Shown here one piece after another: positions 35,464 to 43,838 of a DNA stretch of 53,710 bases. The notes below the pieces were generated by a model, which was given only the letters and a program-made list of their open reading frames with translations, was not told where the DNA came from and searched no databases. The position numbers were made by a program, and so were the translations under genes. Source of the stretch: Alicyclobacillaceae bacterium I2511 (GTDB lineage Bacteria > Bacillota > Bacilli > Alicyclobacillales > Alicyclobacillaceae); NCBI GenBank assembly GCA_003584005.1, contig QXHL01000020.1, positions 1 to 53,710 of the forward strand. Reading direction: 5' to 3'. Numbering within the stretch: position 1 is the stretch's first letter; each line of letters starts with the position of its first letter.

Positions 35464-35976
35464 CTATCTGCCGTGTGACAACACAAACGCCAAAAGGATT
35501 CCCATCACCAACCAGGTTCCATGCTGTATCCAGCGCTTGCGGCGAGCATATCCGGGCTGCTTAAGCTCAAAATCAATCACATGTACCCGCTCACCGTCCA
35601 CGTCTATATGTAAGACCCCATGGACGCCAAAGGCAATCACTAAGGGATACCATTGATCTCGCAATTTTACTCCATTAATTCCCTTATCTCGTTCACTGGC
35701 AATTTTCACGACATAAGAATGAGTCCCTTGACGAACAATAAAATCTGCAATCAAAGTTTTTTGAAACTGTCTATCATCGTAGTACCCTGCCCATTCAGCC
35801 CGCTCTCGCACTCGTAAAACTTGATATCCGTTACCATCCAACCACTCTCTGGTTGCCTTGAATTTCCCTTTCAGAGGAACCTGTTGATTTCCCCGCCGAT
35901 GCCAAAACAGTGAACGAAAGAGAATCCATAACAGACCAACGGCTAGAAGTAGGGCACCCCCATCGCGCCAGTCCAT
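35464..35976 (-). CDS. Two-TM protein with internal soluble domain, function unknown
   Basis: 170 residues. A hydrophobic segment near each end (~7-25 and ~148-166) flanks a soluble middle. The centre (TLIADFIVRQGTHSYVVKIA) has the strand-turn-strand look of a PD-(D/E)xK nuclease core, but the acidic residue before Lys is Val, so an active nuclease is doubtful. Both ends probably anchor it in the membrane with the middle on one side. ATG with GGAGGTAA eight bases before it. Located between tlyA and nadK with 12-base spacing to nadK, so part of the operon. I cannot name a family. Confidence 0.7.
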   Translation of the reverse strand: MDWRDGGALLLAVGLLWILFRSLFWHRRGNQQVPLKGKFKATREWLDGNGYQVLRVRERAEWAGYYDDRQFQKTLIADFIVRQGTHSYVVKIASERDKGINGVKLRDQWYPLVIAFGVHGVLHIDVDGERVHVIDFELKQPGYARRKRWIQHGTWLVMGILLAFVLSHGR

Positions 35977-36008
35977 ACCCGGTTACCTCCGTTCCTTTCA
36001 TTTGTGTT

Positions 36009-36857
36009 TTACATTTCTACTTCGCACCCCTTTAATTCGCGCCAGGCCTCCAGCACCACCTGTCGTACCCTTTCTCGCCACAGTGAAAGAGAACCAGTAA
36101 GGTCACATCCGGTTGCACCAGGCCAGTGCCACCATACAAGAAATTCAATATTTCCATCCCCTCCAGTAATGGGGGAGACAGTAATACCTTTGCACTCCAA
36201 TTCAAGATTGGCAGCAAACTCAATAATGTCAAGCAAAACTTCCATGTGTACCTGCGGATCTCTAACAATTCCACCCTTTCCAACCCGGCCCCTACCAGCC
36301 TCAAATTGCGGTTTAATGAGGGAAATTAAATCTGCGGGTTGTGTCAGCACAGTTTTCAGCCTGTCCAATAACAGCCGAATTGAAATAAAGGAGACGTCCA
36401 TGACTGCAATCTCCGGTGGTGGATTTAATAATTCAGCGGAAATATGACGAAAATTGGTCCGTTCCAACACCATCACTCGGGGATCGGACCGTAATTTCCA
36501 AGCCAACTGACCATAACCCACATCAACCGCATAAACAAAATCAGCCCCAAACTGCAAAGCGCAATCCGTAAAACCACCTGTTGAAGCACCCACATCCAAA
36601 ATCCGTTTTCCGTTCAACGAGACGTCAAATTCCTGTAAGGCTCGCTCCAATTTCAATCCGCCCCGGCTAACATAGCGAGATGGGGACCGAACCAATTCCA
36701 CAGGCACATCAATGACCACTGGAGTCCCTGGTTTATCAAGCAATTGACCATCCACTCGAACCCATCCAGCCATGACAGCCCGTCTCGCCGCCTCACGACT
36801 TGGAAATAGCCCTTGACGAAAGAGTTCTACATCTAACCGAGTGCGCTGGCGCTTCAT
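36009..36857 (-). CDS. tlyA: TlyA-family rRNA 2'-O-methyltransferase / hemolysin-like (YqxC)
   Basis: 282 residues. Residues 1-~65 are an S4 RNA-binding domain (RLDVELFRQGLFPSREAARRAV), followed by an FtsJ-like methyltransferase: SAM motif ILDVGASTGGFTD, AVDVGYGQL, MDVSFISI with Asp, and LIKPQFEAG with Lys. TlyA methylates 16S/23S rRNA in other bacteria. I start at ATG 36857, which overlaps the dxs stop as ATGA with GGAG eight bases before; the frame extends 36 codons further inside dxs without support. Same neighbours as in Bacillus (dxs-yqxC). Confidence 0.95.
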   Translation of the reverse strand: MKRQRTRLDVELFRQGLFPSREAARRAVMAGWVRVDGQLLDKPGTPVVIDVPVELVRSPSRYVSRGGLKLERALQEFDVSLNGKRILDVGASTGGFTDCALQFGADFVYAVDVGYGQLAWKLRSDPRVMVLERTNFRHISAELLNPPPEIAVMDVSFISIRLLLDRLKTVLTQPADLISLIKPQFEAGRGRVGKGGIVRDPQVHMEVLLDIIEFAANLELECKGITVSPITGGDGNIEFLVWWHWPGATGCDLTGSLSLWRERVRQVVLEAWRELKGCEVEM

Positions 36858-38734
36858 GATTGCGCTCCGCGAATCATCCGAGGAGACTCCTCTGGAACCT
36901 TTATCAACAAACGAAGCACAGTGTCTCGAACATTTTCTGCAGTAAGTCCTAATTCTGTTAACCATTCAGTTCGAGATCCATGAGGAATAAATTGATCAGG
37001 CAGGCCCAAACGGGCGACTGGTGTCAATATTCTAGCATCCGCTAATGTTTCCAGCACCGCAGAACCCAATCCTCCAGCTAATGAAGCTTCCTCAATCACC
37101 AGCATTGGCATTCGTTTTGCAACGGCAAGGACAACTTCGCTATCTAGTGGTTTTACAAAACGCATATTGACAATCGTAGCGTCAATTCCAAACTCTTGTA
37201 AGAAAATCGCAGCCTGTTGGGCAATTCGAACCATCGGTCCAAGAGCCAAGATAGCCACCTTTTCTCCTTCTCTCAGTACCTCCGCTTTGCCAATCGGAAT
37301 TTCCTGCAGGGGTTCACTCAAATCCACGCCTTCTCCATCTGCACGTGGGTAGCGAACCACCGTTGGAGCCCCCGTGTGAACCGCGGTATAAAGCATATGA
37401 CGCAACTCATTTTCGTCTTTTGGCATCATTACAATCAAGTTGGGCACAGTCCGTAGGTAACTCACATCAAAAGCCCCTTGATGAGTTTCTCCGTCGGCAC
37501 CCACCAAGCCCGCACGGTCTACCGCAAAGACGACAGGTAGCTTTTGTATAGCCACATCATGAATGACTTGGTCGTAAGCCCTCTGCAAAAATGTCGAGTA
37601 GACTGCAAAAACCGGGTGCATTCCTTGGGATGCCAATCCAGCACAAAAGGTTGTAGCATGTTGTTCTGCAATCCCCACATCAAACATTCTGTCTGGGAAA
37701 ATCTGAGCAAACTTGTTCAGCCCCGTGCCAGCAGGCATGGCGGCAGTAACTGCCACTACTTTTGGATCTCGCCGAGCCAATTGAATGAGGGTGTCTGCAA
37801 ATACACTGGTATACGAAGGACTTGATTTGGCCTTTTTTTCTGTTGGCCAGGCATGAAACTTATCTGGAGCGTCCTCGGCTGAAGAAAAGCCTTTCCCTTT
37901 TTTAGTGACAAGATGAATTAAAACAGGACCGTGCAACTGCTTTGCGTCTTCTAACACCTTCATCAATTCTAGCAAATCATGTCCATCTACGGGACCTAAG
38001 TACTTAAAGCCAAATCCTTGGAACAACAATCCGGGCACCATCAGCAATCGCAAAGAGTCCTTGGCCTTTTCTATGGACTTTGTCAATTTATCTCCAATGG
38101 CTGGAATTTTCCGCAATACATGCTCAATGTCATTTTTGGCTTTAGCATAGGTCGGATCTGTGCGTAAACGTGTTAAGTATTTTGACATTGCACCCACATT
38201 TGGCGCAATAGACATCTCATTGTCATTGAGAATCACCAACAGGTCTGTACCGATGTCTCCAGCATGATTTAAAGCTTCCATTGACATACCACCCGTCAAT
38301 GCGCCATCCCCAATGACAGCGACCACATCGTAGTGATCCCCTTGCAGGTCCCTGGCAACTGCCATTCCAAGCGCTGCAGAAATAGAAGTACTTGCATGCC
38401 CGACACCAAAGGCATCGTAAATACTTTCGGATGGTTTGGGAAACCCAGATAAACCATGATACTTTCTTAAAGTTGTAAATTGCTCTCGTCGTCCAGTAAG
38501 AATTTTGTGTACATAGGCCTGATGCCCTACATCCCAAACAATTTTATCTATGGGACTATGAAACACCTTATGCAAAGCCAAAGTCAGTTCCACTACACCC
38601 AAGTTTGCCCCAAAGTGCCCGCCAGTCTGTGAAACAGAGTCCACCAGAAAGGTGCGAATTTCATGAGCTAATTGAATCAATTCCCGGTCATCCAAGTGTT
38701 TTAAGTCTGAAGGCTGTTTTATCTGTTCTAACAA
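36854..38734 (-). CDS. dxs: 1-deoxy-D-xylulose-5-phosphate synthase
   Basis: 626 residues. Condenses pyruvate with glyceraldehyde 3-phosphate, first step of the MEP isoprenoid pathway. Thiamine motif GDGALTGGM...ILNDN (~150-182), TSISAALGMA, catalytic pyrimidine-domain segments DVGIAEQHATTFCAGLA and DRAGLVGADGETHQGAFD. TTG start with GGGGGTGAAG seven bases upstream. It is placed after oapA and supplies the pathway whose product IspA elongates, two genes upstream. Confidence 0.98.
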   Translation of the reverse strand: MLEQIKQPSDLKHLDDRELIQLAHEIRTFLVDSVSQTGGHFGANLGVVELTLALHKVFHSPIDKIVWDVGHQAYVHKILTGRREQFTTLRKYHGLSGFPKPSESIYDAFGVGHASTSISAALGMAVARDLQGDHYDVVAVIGDGALTGGMSMEALNHAGDIGTDLLVILNDNEMSIAPNVGAMSKYLTRLRTDPTYAKAKNDIEHVLRKIPAIGDKLTKSIEKAKDSLRLLMVPGLLFQGFGFKYLGPVDGHDLLELMKVLEDAKQLHGPVLIHLVTKKGKGFSSAEDAPDKFHAWPTEKKAKSSPSYTSVFADTLIQLARRDPKVVAVTAAMPAGTGLNKFAQIFPDRMFDVGIAEQHATTFCAGLASQGMHPVFAVYSTFLQRAYDQVIHDVAIQKLPVVFAVDRAGLVGADGETHQGAFDVSYLRTVPNLIVMMPKDENELRHMLYTAVHTGAPTVVRYPRADGEGVDLSEPLQEIPIGKAEVLREGEKVAILALGPMVRIAQQAAIFLQEFGIDATIVNMRFVKPLDSEVVLAVAKRMPMLVIEEASLAGGLGSAVLETLADARILTPVARLGLPDQFIPHGSRTEWLTELGLTAENVRDTVLRLLIKVPEESPRMIRGAQS

Positions 38735-38772
38735 CGTAAGACTTCACCCCCATACAAGCCCGGCACAGGTGG

Positions 38773-39387
38773 CTATTTATTGACAGACCCTTTTTTAGGA
38801 GGGTTTGTTTTTCGACCACGGATATAATTTAAAGAACGCTCTGTTTGTAAAAACGACTCTAACACACGAGCGGTGAATAATACGATCGGAGTGGGCGACT
38901 GAATCGCCATGGTTTTTCCAATCGCCTTAAACCCAACGGTCAAAGCAGTGATGAACGCAGTAATTATAATAACTGTAAGTTCTCCGAACCAGCCGTGGGT
39001 TTGTAAAGAACGCTGCAATTGTACCGCTACTGCAAGAGCACCGGCACCACTGAGTACCCCAGCGATGTCCCCCACCACGTCACTGGCAATACTGGAGACT
39101 TTCTCTGCATTACGAACGATATAAATAGCCCGTTTCGCTCCGAATATCCGCTTTGAAGCCATGGCGTGAAAAGGAGTTTCCTGAGCAGCTGCAGAGGCAA
39201 CGCCAACCATGTCAAAGAAAGCACCAATGAGAACAATAAACAAAACAACTACCGCACCTAAATACCAAGGTATCCGATCTAAAAAAATAGTGGCTGTGTC
39301 AAACACACCACTAATGGGAAAAGACAGCGCAGCCACTGTGACGACAAAAGGCCAAGCACTGCGCAGTGACGTTTTTTTCATGCCCAT
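38773..39387 (-). CDS. oapA: OLE-associated protein OapA (DUF21/CNNM-like membrane protein)
   Basis: 204 residues with about four membrane helices (roughly 12-30, 42-62, 100-125, 132-155). The core GAFFDMVGVASAAAQETPFH and ASDVVGDIAGVLSG is the DUF21 pattern of CorB/CNNM-type proteins, without CBS domains. In Bacillus halodurans the protein directly downstream of OLE RNA, OapA, binds the RNA and carries it to the membrane; position, size and motif agree here. The DIAG motif (Asp107, Gly110) probably corresponds to the Asp/Gly pair whose change gives a dominant defect there (from memory). Start ATG 39387 follows AAGGAG by six bases; upstream frame is RNA leader. Basic C-terminal tail (~175-204, rich in Lys/Arg) could contact RNA. 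Confidence 0.92.
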   Translation of the reverse strand: MGMKKTSLRSAWPFVVTVAALSFPISGVFDTATIFLDRIPWYLGAVVVLFIVLIGAFFDMVGVASAAAQETPFHAMASKRIFGAKRAIYIVRNAEKVSSIASDVVGDIAGVLSGAGALAVAVQLQRSLQTHGWFGELTVIIITAFITALTVGFKAIGKTMAIQSPTPIVLFTARVLESFLQTERSLNYIRGRKTNPPKKGSVNK

Positions 39388-39444
39388 ACATTTCTCCTTC
39401 ATCCAGGCAAAGCGGATTGTCCACGGTGCACAAGACGAATTAAA

Positions 39445-40060
39445 CACAAATCTTTTAAAGACTAGTTCAGTCCACAAGGGTGGCAGCCCCCCGAGTAAAC
39501 TCTGTGGCTTAGGTCCAGTAGGTTTTCCCATGCAAGCACCCACGCGTTGCCGCCCAGGCGGTTTCCCTTTCAGCCCCCATTGACAGTGTCGCCATCTGTC
39601 AGACTGGATTACCACTCAGTCCACACTATAATCCTCGAGGAGCCACGCCAGAGCGAACAGTCTAGGCGTTTTCCGCAACAATCGGCACCGATTCCTAGCC
39701 TCTTTTGCAGTACGGATTTCATGCGACGAACCTTCGACCCCTGGCCAGGGTGACGTCGGTTGAATACCGCAATCCTTCAGCACCACTCAAGGCAGGCTAC
39801 ACTGCACACAGATGTTTTCCGCATGCAGGTTCCTCCCCCAAGCCGAAGTTTAAGCAACAAACCACGAACTTGGGCCTCCGCGAAAGCTGGGTCACCATCC
39901 GCATGCCATTGTGGAATGCCCAACTTTCTTAACTCCCAGCACCAGCCCAAAGCTGGGCGCTTCAAGCCAGCACCAGGAACTTCATCGATGTGCCCTTGAC
40001 GGATTTTTAGCCCCGCCTTCAGAACCGGTCGATTGACTAGAATACTGCGCCACCCGGATT
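39445..40060 (-). ncRNA. ole: OLE RNA (ornate, large, extremophilic)
   Basis: A 701-base gene-free gap lies between ispA and oapA, exactly where OLE RNA occurs in extremophile Firmicutes, and ~610 bases is its usual length. The sequence is rich in strong local hairpins: CCGCCTGGGCGG (39549-39560), ATCGG-TG-CCGAT (39681-39692), CCCTGGCCAGGG (39739-39750), the Gly-rich stem around 39938-39960, and a closing stem CCACA/TGTGG at 39472-39507 with an inner GAG-TTTA-CTC. A promoter sits just before the 5' end. No open frame here has ribosome site or codon bias. Ends are estimates. Family knowledge: OLE forms a membrane ribonucleoprotein with OapA and is tied to ethanol, cold and magnesium stress. 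I could not run a covariance search. Confidence 0.88.
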
Positions 40061-40066
40061 AATGCC

Positions 40067-40075
40067 ATTATACCA
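40067..40075 (-). promoter_or_regulatory. Extended -10 promoter for OLE RNA
   Basis: TGGTATAAT on the minus strand, just after the ispA stop. No good -35 at 16-18 bases, but TGn-TATAAT often suffices. Predicted start about 40060, so OLE RNA can be made apart from the long operon transcript. Confidence 0.7.
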
Positions 40076-40088
40076 TAACAGCAAGGTT

Positions 40089-40988
40089 TTAGTGGATGCG
40101 CCGTACAGACATCTTTGCCAATCCAACTAAAAGTGATGTGTGTAACCCAACCCCAGTCAGTGAGGTCAATGCTTGTGCCAGTTCATCATCCGCCATTTTA
40201 CGAGTCTCAGCCACACCAACTGCGGCTGGATAAGTCATCTTGTGCTGGCGTTCATCTGCTCCGGCAGACTTACCCAGTTCTTGTGTCGTGGCGGTAACAT
40301 CCAATAAATCATCGACAATTTGAAAAGCTAATCCTAAATGTCGTCCATAAGATGCCAAAAGTGTCCTCTGTTCCGAAGTAGCTCCACCCACAATGGCTCC
40401 CATCACTACAGCAGCCTCAATTAATGCAGCCGTTTTGTGGGTGTGGATAAAACGCAGCATGGAAATGTCTGGACGTTGCGTTTCAGCTGCCAAATCCGCC
40501 TGTTGTCCCCCCACCATACCGTAAGGGCCAGCTGCGACCGCAAGACACAAAACTAATTCCAACTGCTGTTCAGGGTGTAAAAAGGAACGAGGCTGGGAGA
40601 GTAAAGTAAATGCGTGCGTCAGCAAGCCATCCCCTGCCAAAAGAGCGGTTGCTTCTCCAAATACATTATGGTTCGTAGGTTGCCCACGGCGCAAATCATC
40701 ATTATCCATTGCAGGCAGGTCATCATGGATGAGTGAGTAGGCATGAACCAGTTCTAGGGCAGCAGCAACCGATATTACATCATCCTCAGCGACTCCGAGC
40801 GTTTGCGCAACAGCCAAACACAGAGCGGGTCGCAAGCGCTTCCCAGGGGCCAGCAAACTGTAACGCATTGCATCAAACAATTTTTGTGGTTCACTATTTT
40901 GTGCGAACACGGTGGCCAAGTAAATGTTTAGTTTCTGAACACTTGTCTCCAAAAAATCATTTACGTCAACCTGTGAAAATTCTGTCAT
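40089..40988 (-). CDS. ispA: Farnesyl diphosphate synthase
   Basis: 299 residues, all-helical prenyltransferase. First aspartate motif LIHDDLPAMDNDDLRRG, second DDLLD in QIVDDLLDVT, plus GKRLRPAL for isopentenyl-PP and GGQQADL. Residues before the first motif (VHAYSLIH, with Tyr at the fifth position upstream) fit short-chain C15 product. ATG overlaps the xseB stop (ATGA). Directly followed by OLE RNA. Its partner dxs lies beyond oapA. Confidence 0.96.
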   Translation of the reverse strand: MTEFSQVDVNDFLETSVQKLNIYLATVFAQNSEPQKLFDAMRYSLLAPGKRLRPALCLAVAQTLGVAEDDVISVAAALELVHAYSLIHDDLPAMDNDDLRRGQPTNHNVFGEATALLAGDGLLTHAFTLLSQPRSFLHPEQQLELVLCLAVAAGPYGMVGGQQADLAAETQRPDISMLRFIHTHKTAALIEAAVVMGAIVGGATSEQRTLLASYGRHLGLAFQIVDDLLDVTATTQELGKSAGADERQHKMTYPAAVGVAETRKMADDELAQALTSLTGVGLHTSLLVGLAKMSVRRIH

Positions 40989-41218
40989 ACTTCATCCTCT
41001 TCAATAGGAATTGTAGACCCATCATCCGAAAGTTGCTCAATTTGTAACTGGGCTCTCTCTAATTCCTTACGGCAAAATTGTACCAGGGACATGGCCTGTT
41101 TATATCGTTCGATAGATTCCGACAAACCTAATTCACCAGACTCCAACCCTTTAACCGTTTCCTCTAACTGACGAATGGCCTGTTCAAATGTCAAGTCTGA
41201 ATTGTATTCCTCGTTCAT
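40985..41218 (-). CDS. xseB: Exodeoxyribonuclease VII small subunit
   Basis: 77 residues, helical hairpin. Conserved LTFEQAIRQLEETVKGLESGELGLSESI matches XseB. Pairs with XseA to trim single-stranded DNA. I take ATG 41218, nine bases after GGAG; it overlaps the xseA end by 35 bases, and the ispA start overlaps its stop, so all three are translationally coupled. Confidence 0.96.
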   Translation of the reverse strand: MNEEYNSDLTFEQAIRQLEETVKGLESGELGLSESIERYKQAMSLVQFCRKELERAQLQIEQLSDDGSTIPIEEDEV

Positions 41219-42596
41219 CGGCAATCGCTCCTTCCACCACCCGCGTAAAAAATTCACCATCCGACATGCGAATTCGCAAGATTTCGCCTGGCTGGACAGC
41301 AAGAACGGAAGAGATTACCGTGTTGTCATGGTCCCGATAAACAACAGAGTAGCCCCTTAACAGCACCTTCAAGGGGTTCAAAGCCTCCAATGAAGCGAGA
41401 GTACGTTCAAACCGAGCCTGTGACCCATATCGACGCGTCAGTATTCCTTGTTCCGCATTGTGTGCCCACCGCTCCACTTGTCCTTGTAATCTGCTGATTT
41501 GAACCGATATCCCAGTTTTAGAAAGACGTTCGGACCAACGGTTAAATCCCTCTAACTTTTTTCGCAAGCTTGTACCATAGCCGTGTCGCACCTGTGACTC
41601 TGCATAGTCTACGTACTGCCGCAACCTTTCAACTATTTGCAAAGGGCTTTGCATCACTTTGTGACTCTCTATTGCCACAAGCCGACCCTTTTGCCGAGCT
41701 ACTTCTTGTATAATCCAGGTATGCAAGTGATTTTCCATTGCAACCAGTTGCTGATCTACATCTTCCAAACGAGGTGCCACCAGTTCTGCCGCTGCTGTTG
41801 GGGTTGCCGCACGGACGTCAGCCACAAAGTCTGCAATTGTAAAATCAGTTTCGTGACCGACTGCAGACACCACAGGAATCGGAAATGTAGCGATGGCCCG
41901 TGCCAGTTTTTCTTCATTAAATGGCCAAAGTTCCTCTAACGATCCACCGCCGCGGGCCACAATCACCACGTCCACAGGAAATACTGTCAGTGCATAATTA
42001 TTTAGCCGTGCCAAGGCGGATATCAAGGAATCCACTGCACCTGGGCCCTGCACTAAAGCAGGGGACAATACAATTTTCAAAGCTGGATACCGACGAGTAA
42101 GTGTCGAACGAATGTCGCGCAAGACTGCCCCCGTAGAGGAAGTAACCACCCCCACACAACGGGGATAGGTGACCAAAGTTCGCTTTCGGGCGTGATCAAA
42201 CAGACCTTCTTTAGCTAACCTTTCTTTCAATTGGGTAAAGGCCACATACAAAGCGCCAATCCCGTCCGGTTGCATGTTTTCTACATACAGTTGGTAAGAC
42301 CCATCCCGTTCAAATACGCTTACTGCTCCCCGTACTATCACCTTCATTCCATCTTGCGGAACAAATTTGATAAATCGCACACGGCTAGCAAACATTACAG
42401 CGCGGACTTTGCTCTGCTCATCCTTGAGGGTGAAGTACATGTGGCCACTGGAATGGTGTTTAAAATTAGATATTTCTCCAGAAACATGACACCGATTTAG
42501 TTCTTGATTCGATTCTAGAAGATCACGAATCCGCGTATTCAAATCAGAAACGGTCCACACCGGTTGCATTGCAGTTGTGCTTGCCAGTATTTCCAT
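41184..42596 (-). CDS. xseA: Exodeoxyribonuclease VII large subunit
   Basis: 470 residues. N-terminal OB-fold (~10-110; CHVSGEISNFKHHSSGHMYFTLKD), catalytic domain with VGVVTSSTGAVLRDI, VIVARGGGSLEELWPFNEE and SAVGHETDFTIADFVAD, then a long coiled coil. Degrades single-stranded DNA in both directions. ATG with GGGGTGA upstream. First gene of the xseA-xseB-ispA-ole-oapA-dxs run. folD, usually near nusB-xseA in Bacillus, is absent here. Confidence 0.97.
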   Translation of the reverse strand: MEILASTTAMQPVWTVSDLNTRIRDLLESNQELNRCHVSGEISNFKHHSSGHMYFTLKDEQSKVRAVMFASRVRFIKFVPQDGMKVIVRGAVSVFERDGSYQLYVENMQPDGIGALYVAFTQLKERLAKEGLFDHARKRTLVTYPRCVGVVTSSTGAVLRDIRSTLTRRYPALKIVLSPALVQGPGAVDSLISALARLNNYALTVFPVDVVIVARGGGSLEELWPFNEEKLARAIATFPIPVVSAVGHETDFTIADFVADVRAATPTAAAELVAPRLEDVDQQLVAMENHLHTWIIQEVARQKGRLVAIESHKVMQSPLQIVERLRQYVDYAESQVRHGYGTSLRKKLEGFNRWSERLSKTGISVQISRLQGQVERWAHNAEQGILTRRYGSQARFERTLASLEALNPLKVLLRGYSVVYRDHDNTVISSVLAVQPGEILRIRMSDGEFFTRVVEGAIADERGIQFRLDI

Positions 42597-42692
42597 GGCT
42601 TCACCCCCCGGAGGGTTGCCTCATTTGGTCTTCCATTCACAAACAGGCATTCTGTGTTTGTCCAAGTTTAACCCCATCAAAAACTTACTATG

Positions 42693-43691
42693 CTATGAAC
42701 GACTGCTACTGTGGCCAGGGCTAAGATGTGCGTTCGGATCCACGTAAGTCTTAGCATTGTTCACTGCAGTGGGGGCTTCTCCCAAACCAGTGGCAATTAG
42801 CTTCACCTTTCCCGGATATGTAACAATGTCTCCTACCGCATACACACCAGAAATATTTGTCTCCATGCGAGTATTGACGACAACCTCGTTATTTTGAATT
42901 TCCAAGCCCCATTCGGCAATCGGCCCCAGAGATGCAGAGAAACCGAGTCCACTGACAATGGCATCGACAGAAAAATCTCTAGTTTCTTTGGTCTTATTCT
43001 GAATGACCGTAACCCCATCCACATGCCCTCGACCATGGACCAACTGTAACTCGGTATATAGTAGAACTTCTACCGATGAGTTTTGCAATTTGTGCACGCT
43101 TTCCTCATGTGCTCGAAACTGATCTCTTCGATGAATAAGTATCACGTGGTTTGCCACAGGTTCTAGCATCAGCGCATAATCTAGCGCTGTATCGCCGCCG
43201 CCCACCACCAAAACTTGTTTACCACGGAAGTTGTCCAGGTTATCTAAATAGTAGTAGACCCCTTTGTTTTCGTAATCCGTTGCATTTTCACCAGGCAAGG
43301 GGCGGGGCGTGAACAACCCAATACCTGCACATAAGATAAGAGCCCGTGCTAAATGTACACGCTTGTCTGTAATTAATTCAAAAACGCCATCAGCTCGCTT
43401 ATTAAAATTCAGCACTCGCTCATTTAAGTACACTGTAGGATGGTACTGAAAGGCTTGCTCCTTCAGGTGTTCCACAAGTGTGCGGGCCAGAATTTTAGGA
43501 TATCCGCCCACATCAAAAATATATTTTTCAGGATATAAAGCAGCCAACTGCCCCCCTAGTTCAGGCAGACTGTCGATGATGCTACAAGTCGCATTGCGCA
43601 TTCCACAGTAAAAAGCAGAAAATAATCCGGTCGGTCCTCCTCCAACAATGGCGATATCGACAATGTTTTGCGTGCTTGGTTCCTTAGGCAT
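42693..43691 (-). CDS. Ferredoxin/flavodoxin--NADP reductase (YumC type)
   Basis: 332 residues, thioredoxin-reductase-like flavoprotein lacking the CxxC pair. FAD motif GGGPTGLFSAFYCG, NADP motif VGGGDTALD, HRRDQFRAHE and the C-terminal AVGDIVTYPGKVKLIATGLGEA, all characteristic of the YumC/TrxR-like FNR group. The segment GGQLAALYPEKYIFDVGGYPKI is diagnostic. It passes electrons between NADPH and ferredoxin or flavodoxin. ATG 43691 is chosen (eight bases after GGAGG); a GTG just upstream is possible. Stands alone with 96- and 144-base gaps on either side. Confidence 0.93.
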   Translation of the reverse strand: MPKEPSTQNIVDIAIVGGGPTGLFSAFYCGMRNATCSIIDSLPELGGQLAALYPEKYIFDVGGYPKILARTLVEHLKEQAFQYHPTVYLNERVLNFNKRADGVFELITDKRVHLARALILCAGIGLFTPRPLPGENATDYENKGVYYYLDNLDNFRGKQVLVVGGGDTALDYALMLEPVANHVILIHRRDQFRAHEESVHKLQNSSVEVLLYTELQLVHGRGHVDGVTVIQNKTKETRDFSVDAIVSGLGFSASLGPIAEWGLEIQNNEVVVNTRMETNISGVYAVGDIVTYPGKVKLIATGLGEAPTAVNNAKTYVDPNAHLSPGHSSSRS

Positions 43692-43838
43692 CACAAATTC
43701 CTCCTATCTATCATCACAACAAATTATGGACCAGGTCCGGTATCTACCCGTTCCCGGCGACATACAAGTTTATTATACCCTAACGGCTATTCCAGAACCA
43801 ATGCGTCGGGAATGAAGCCTCCCGTCACAAGTTTGTAT

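Noticed and set aside
39209-39999. Several open frames of 60-124 codons on both strands inside 39209-39999
   Set aside because: They lack ribosome sites and family similarity and lie in the structured OLE RNA region or opposite oapA.
42605-42665. Hairpin ACAAACA/TGTTTGT near 42640-42662 as terminator of the ferredoxin-NADP reductase gene
   Set aside because: Short, AT-rich, no following T-run on the minus strand.
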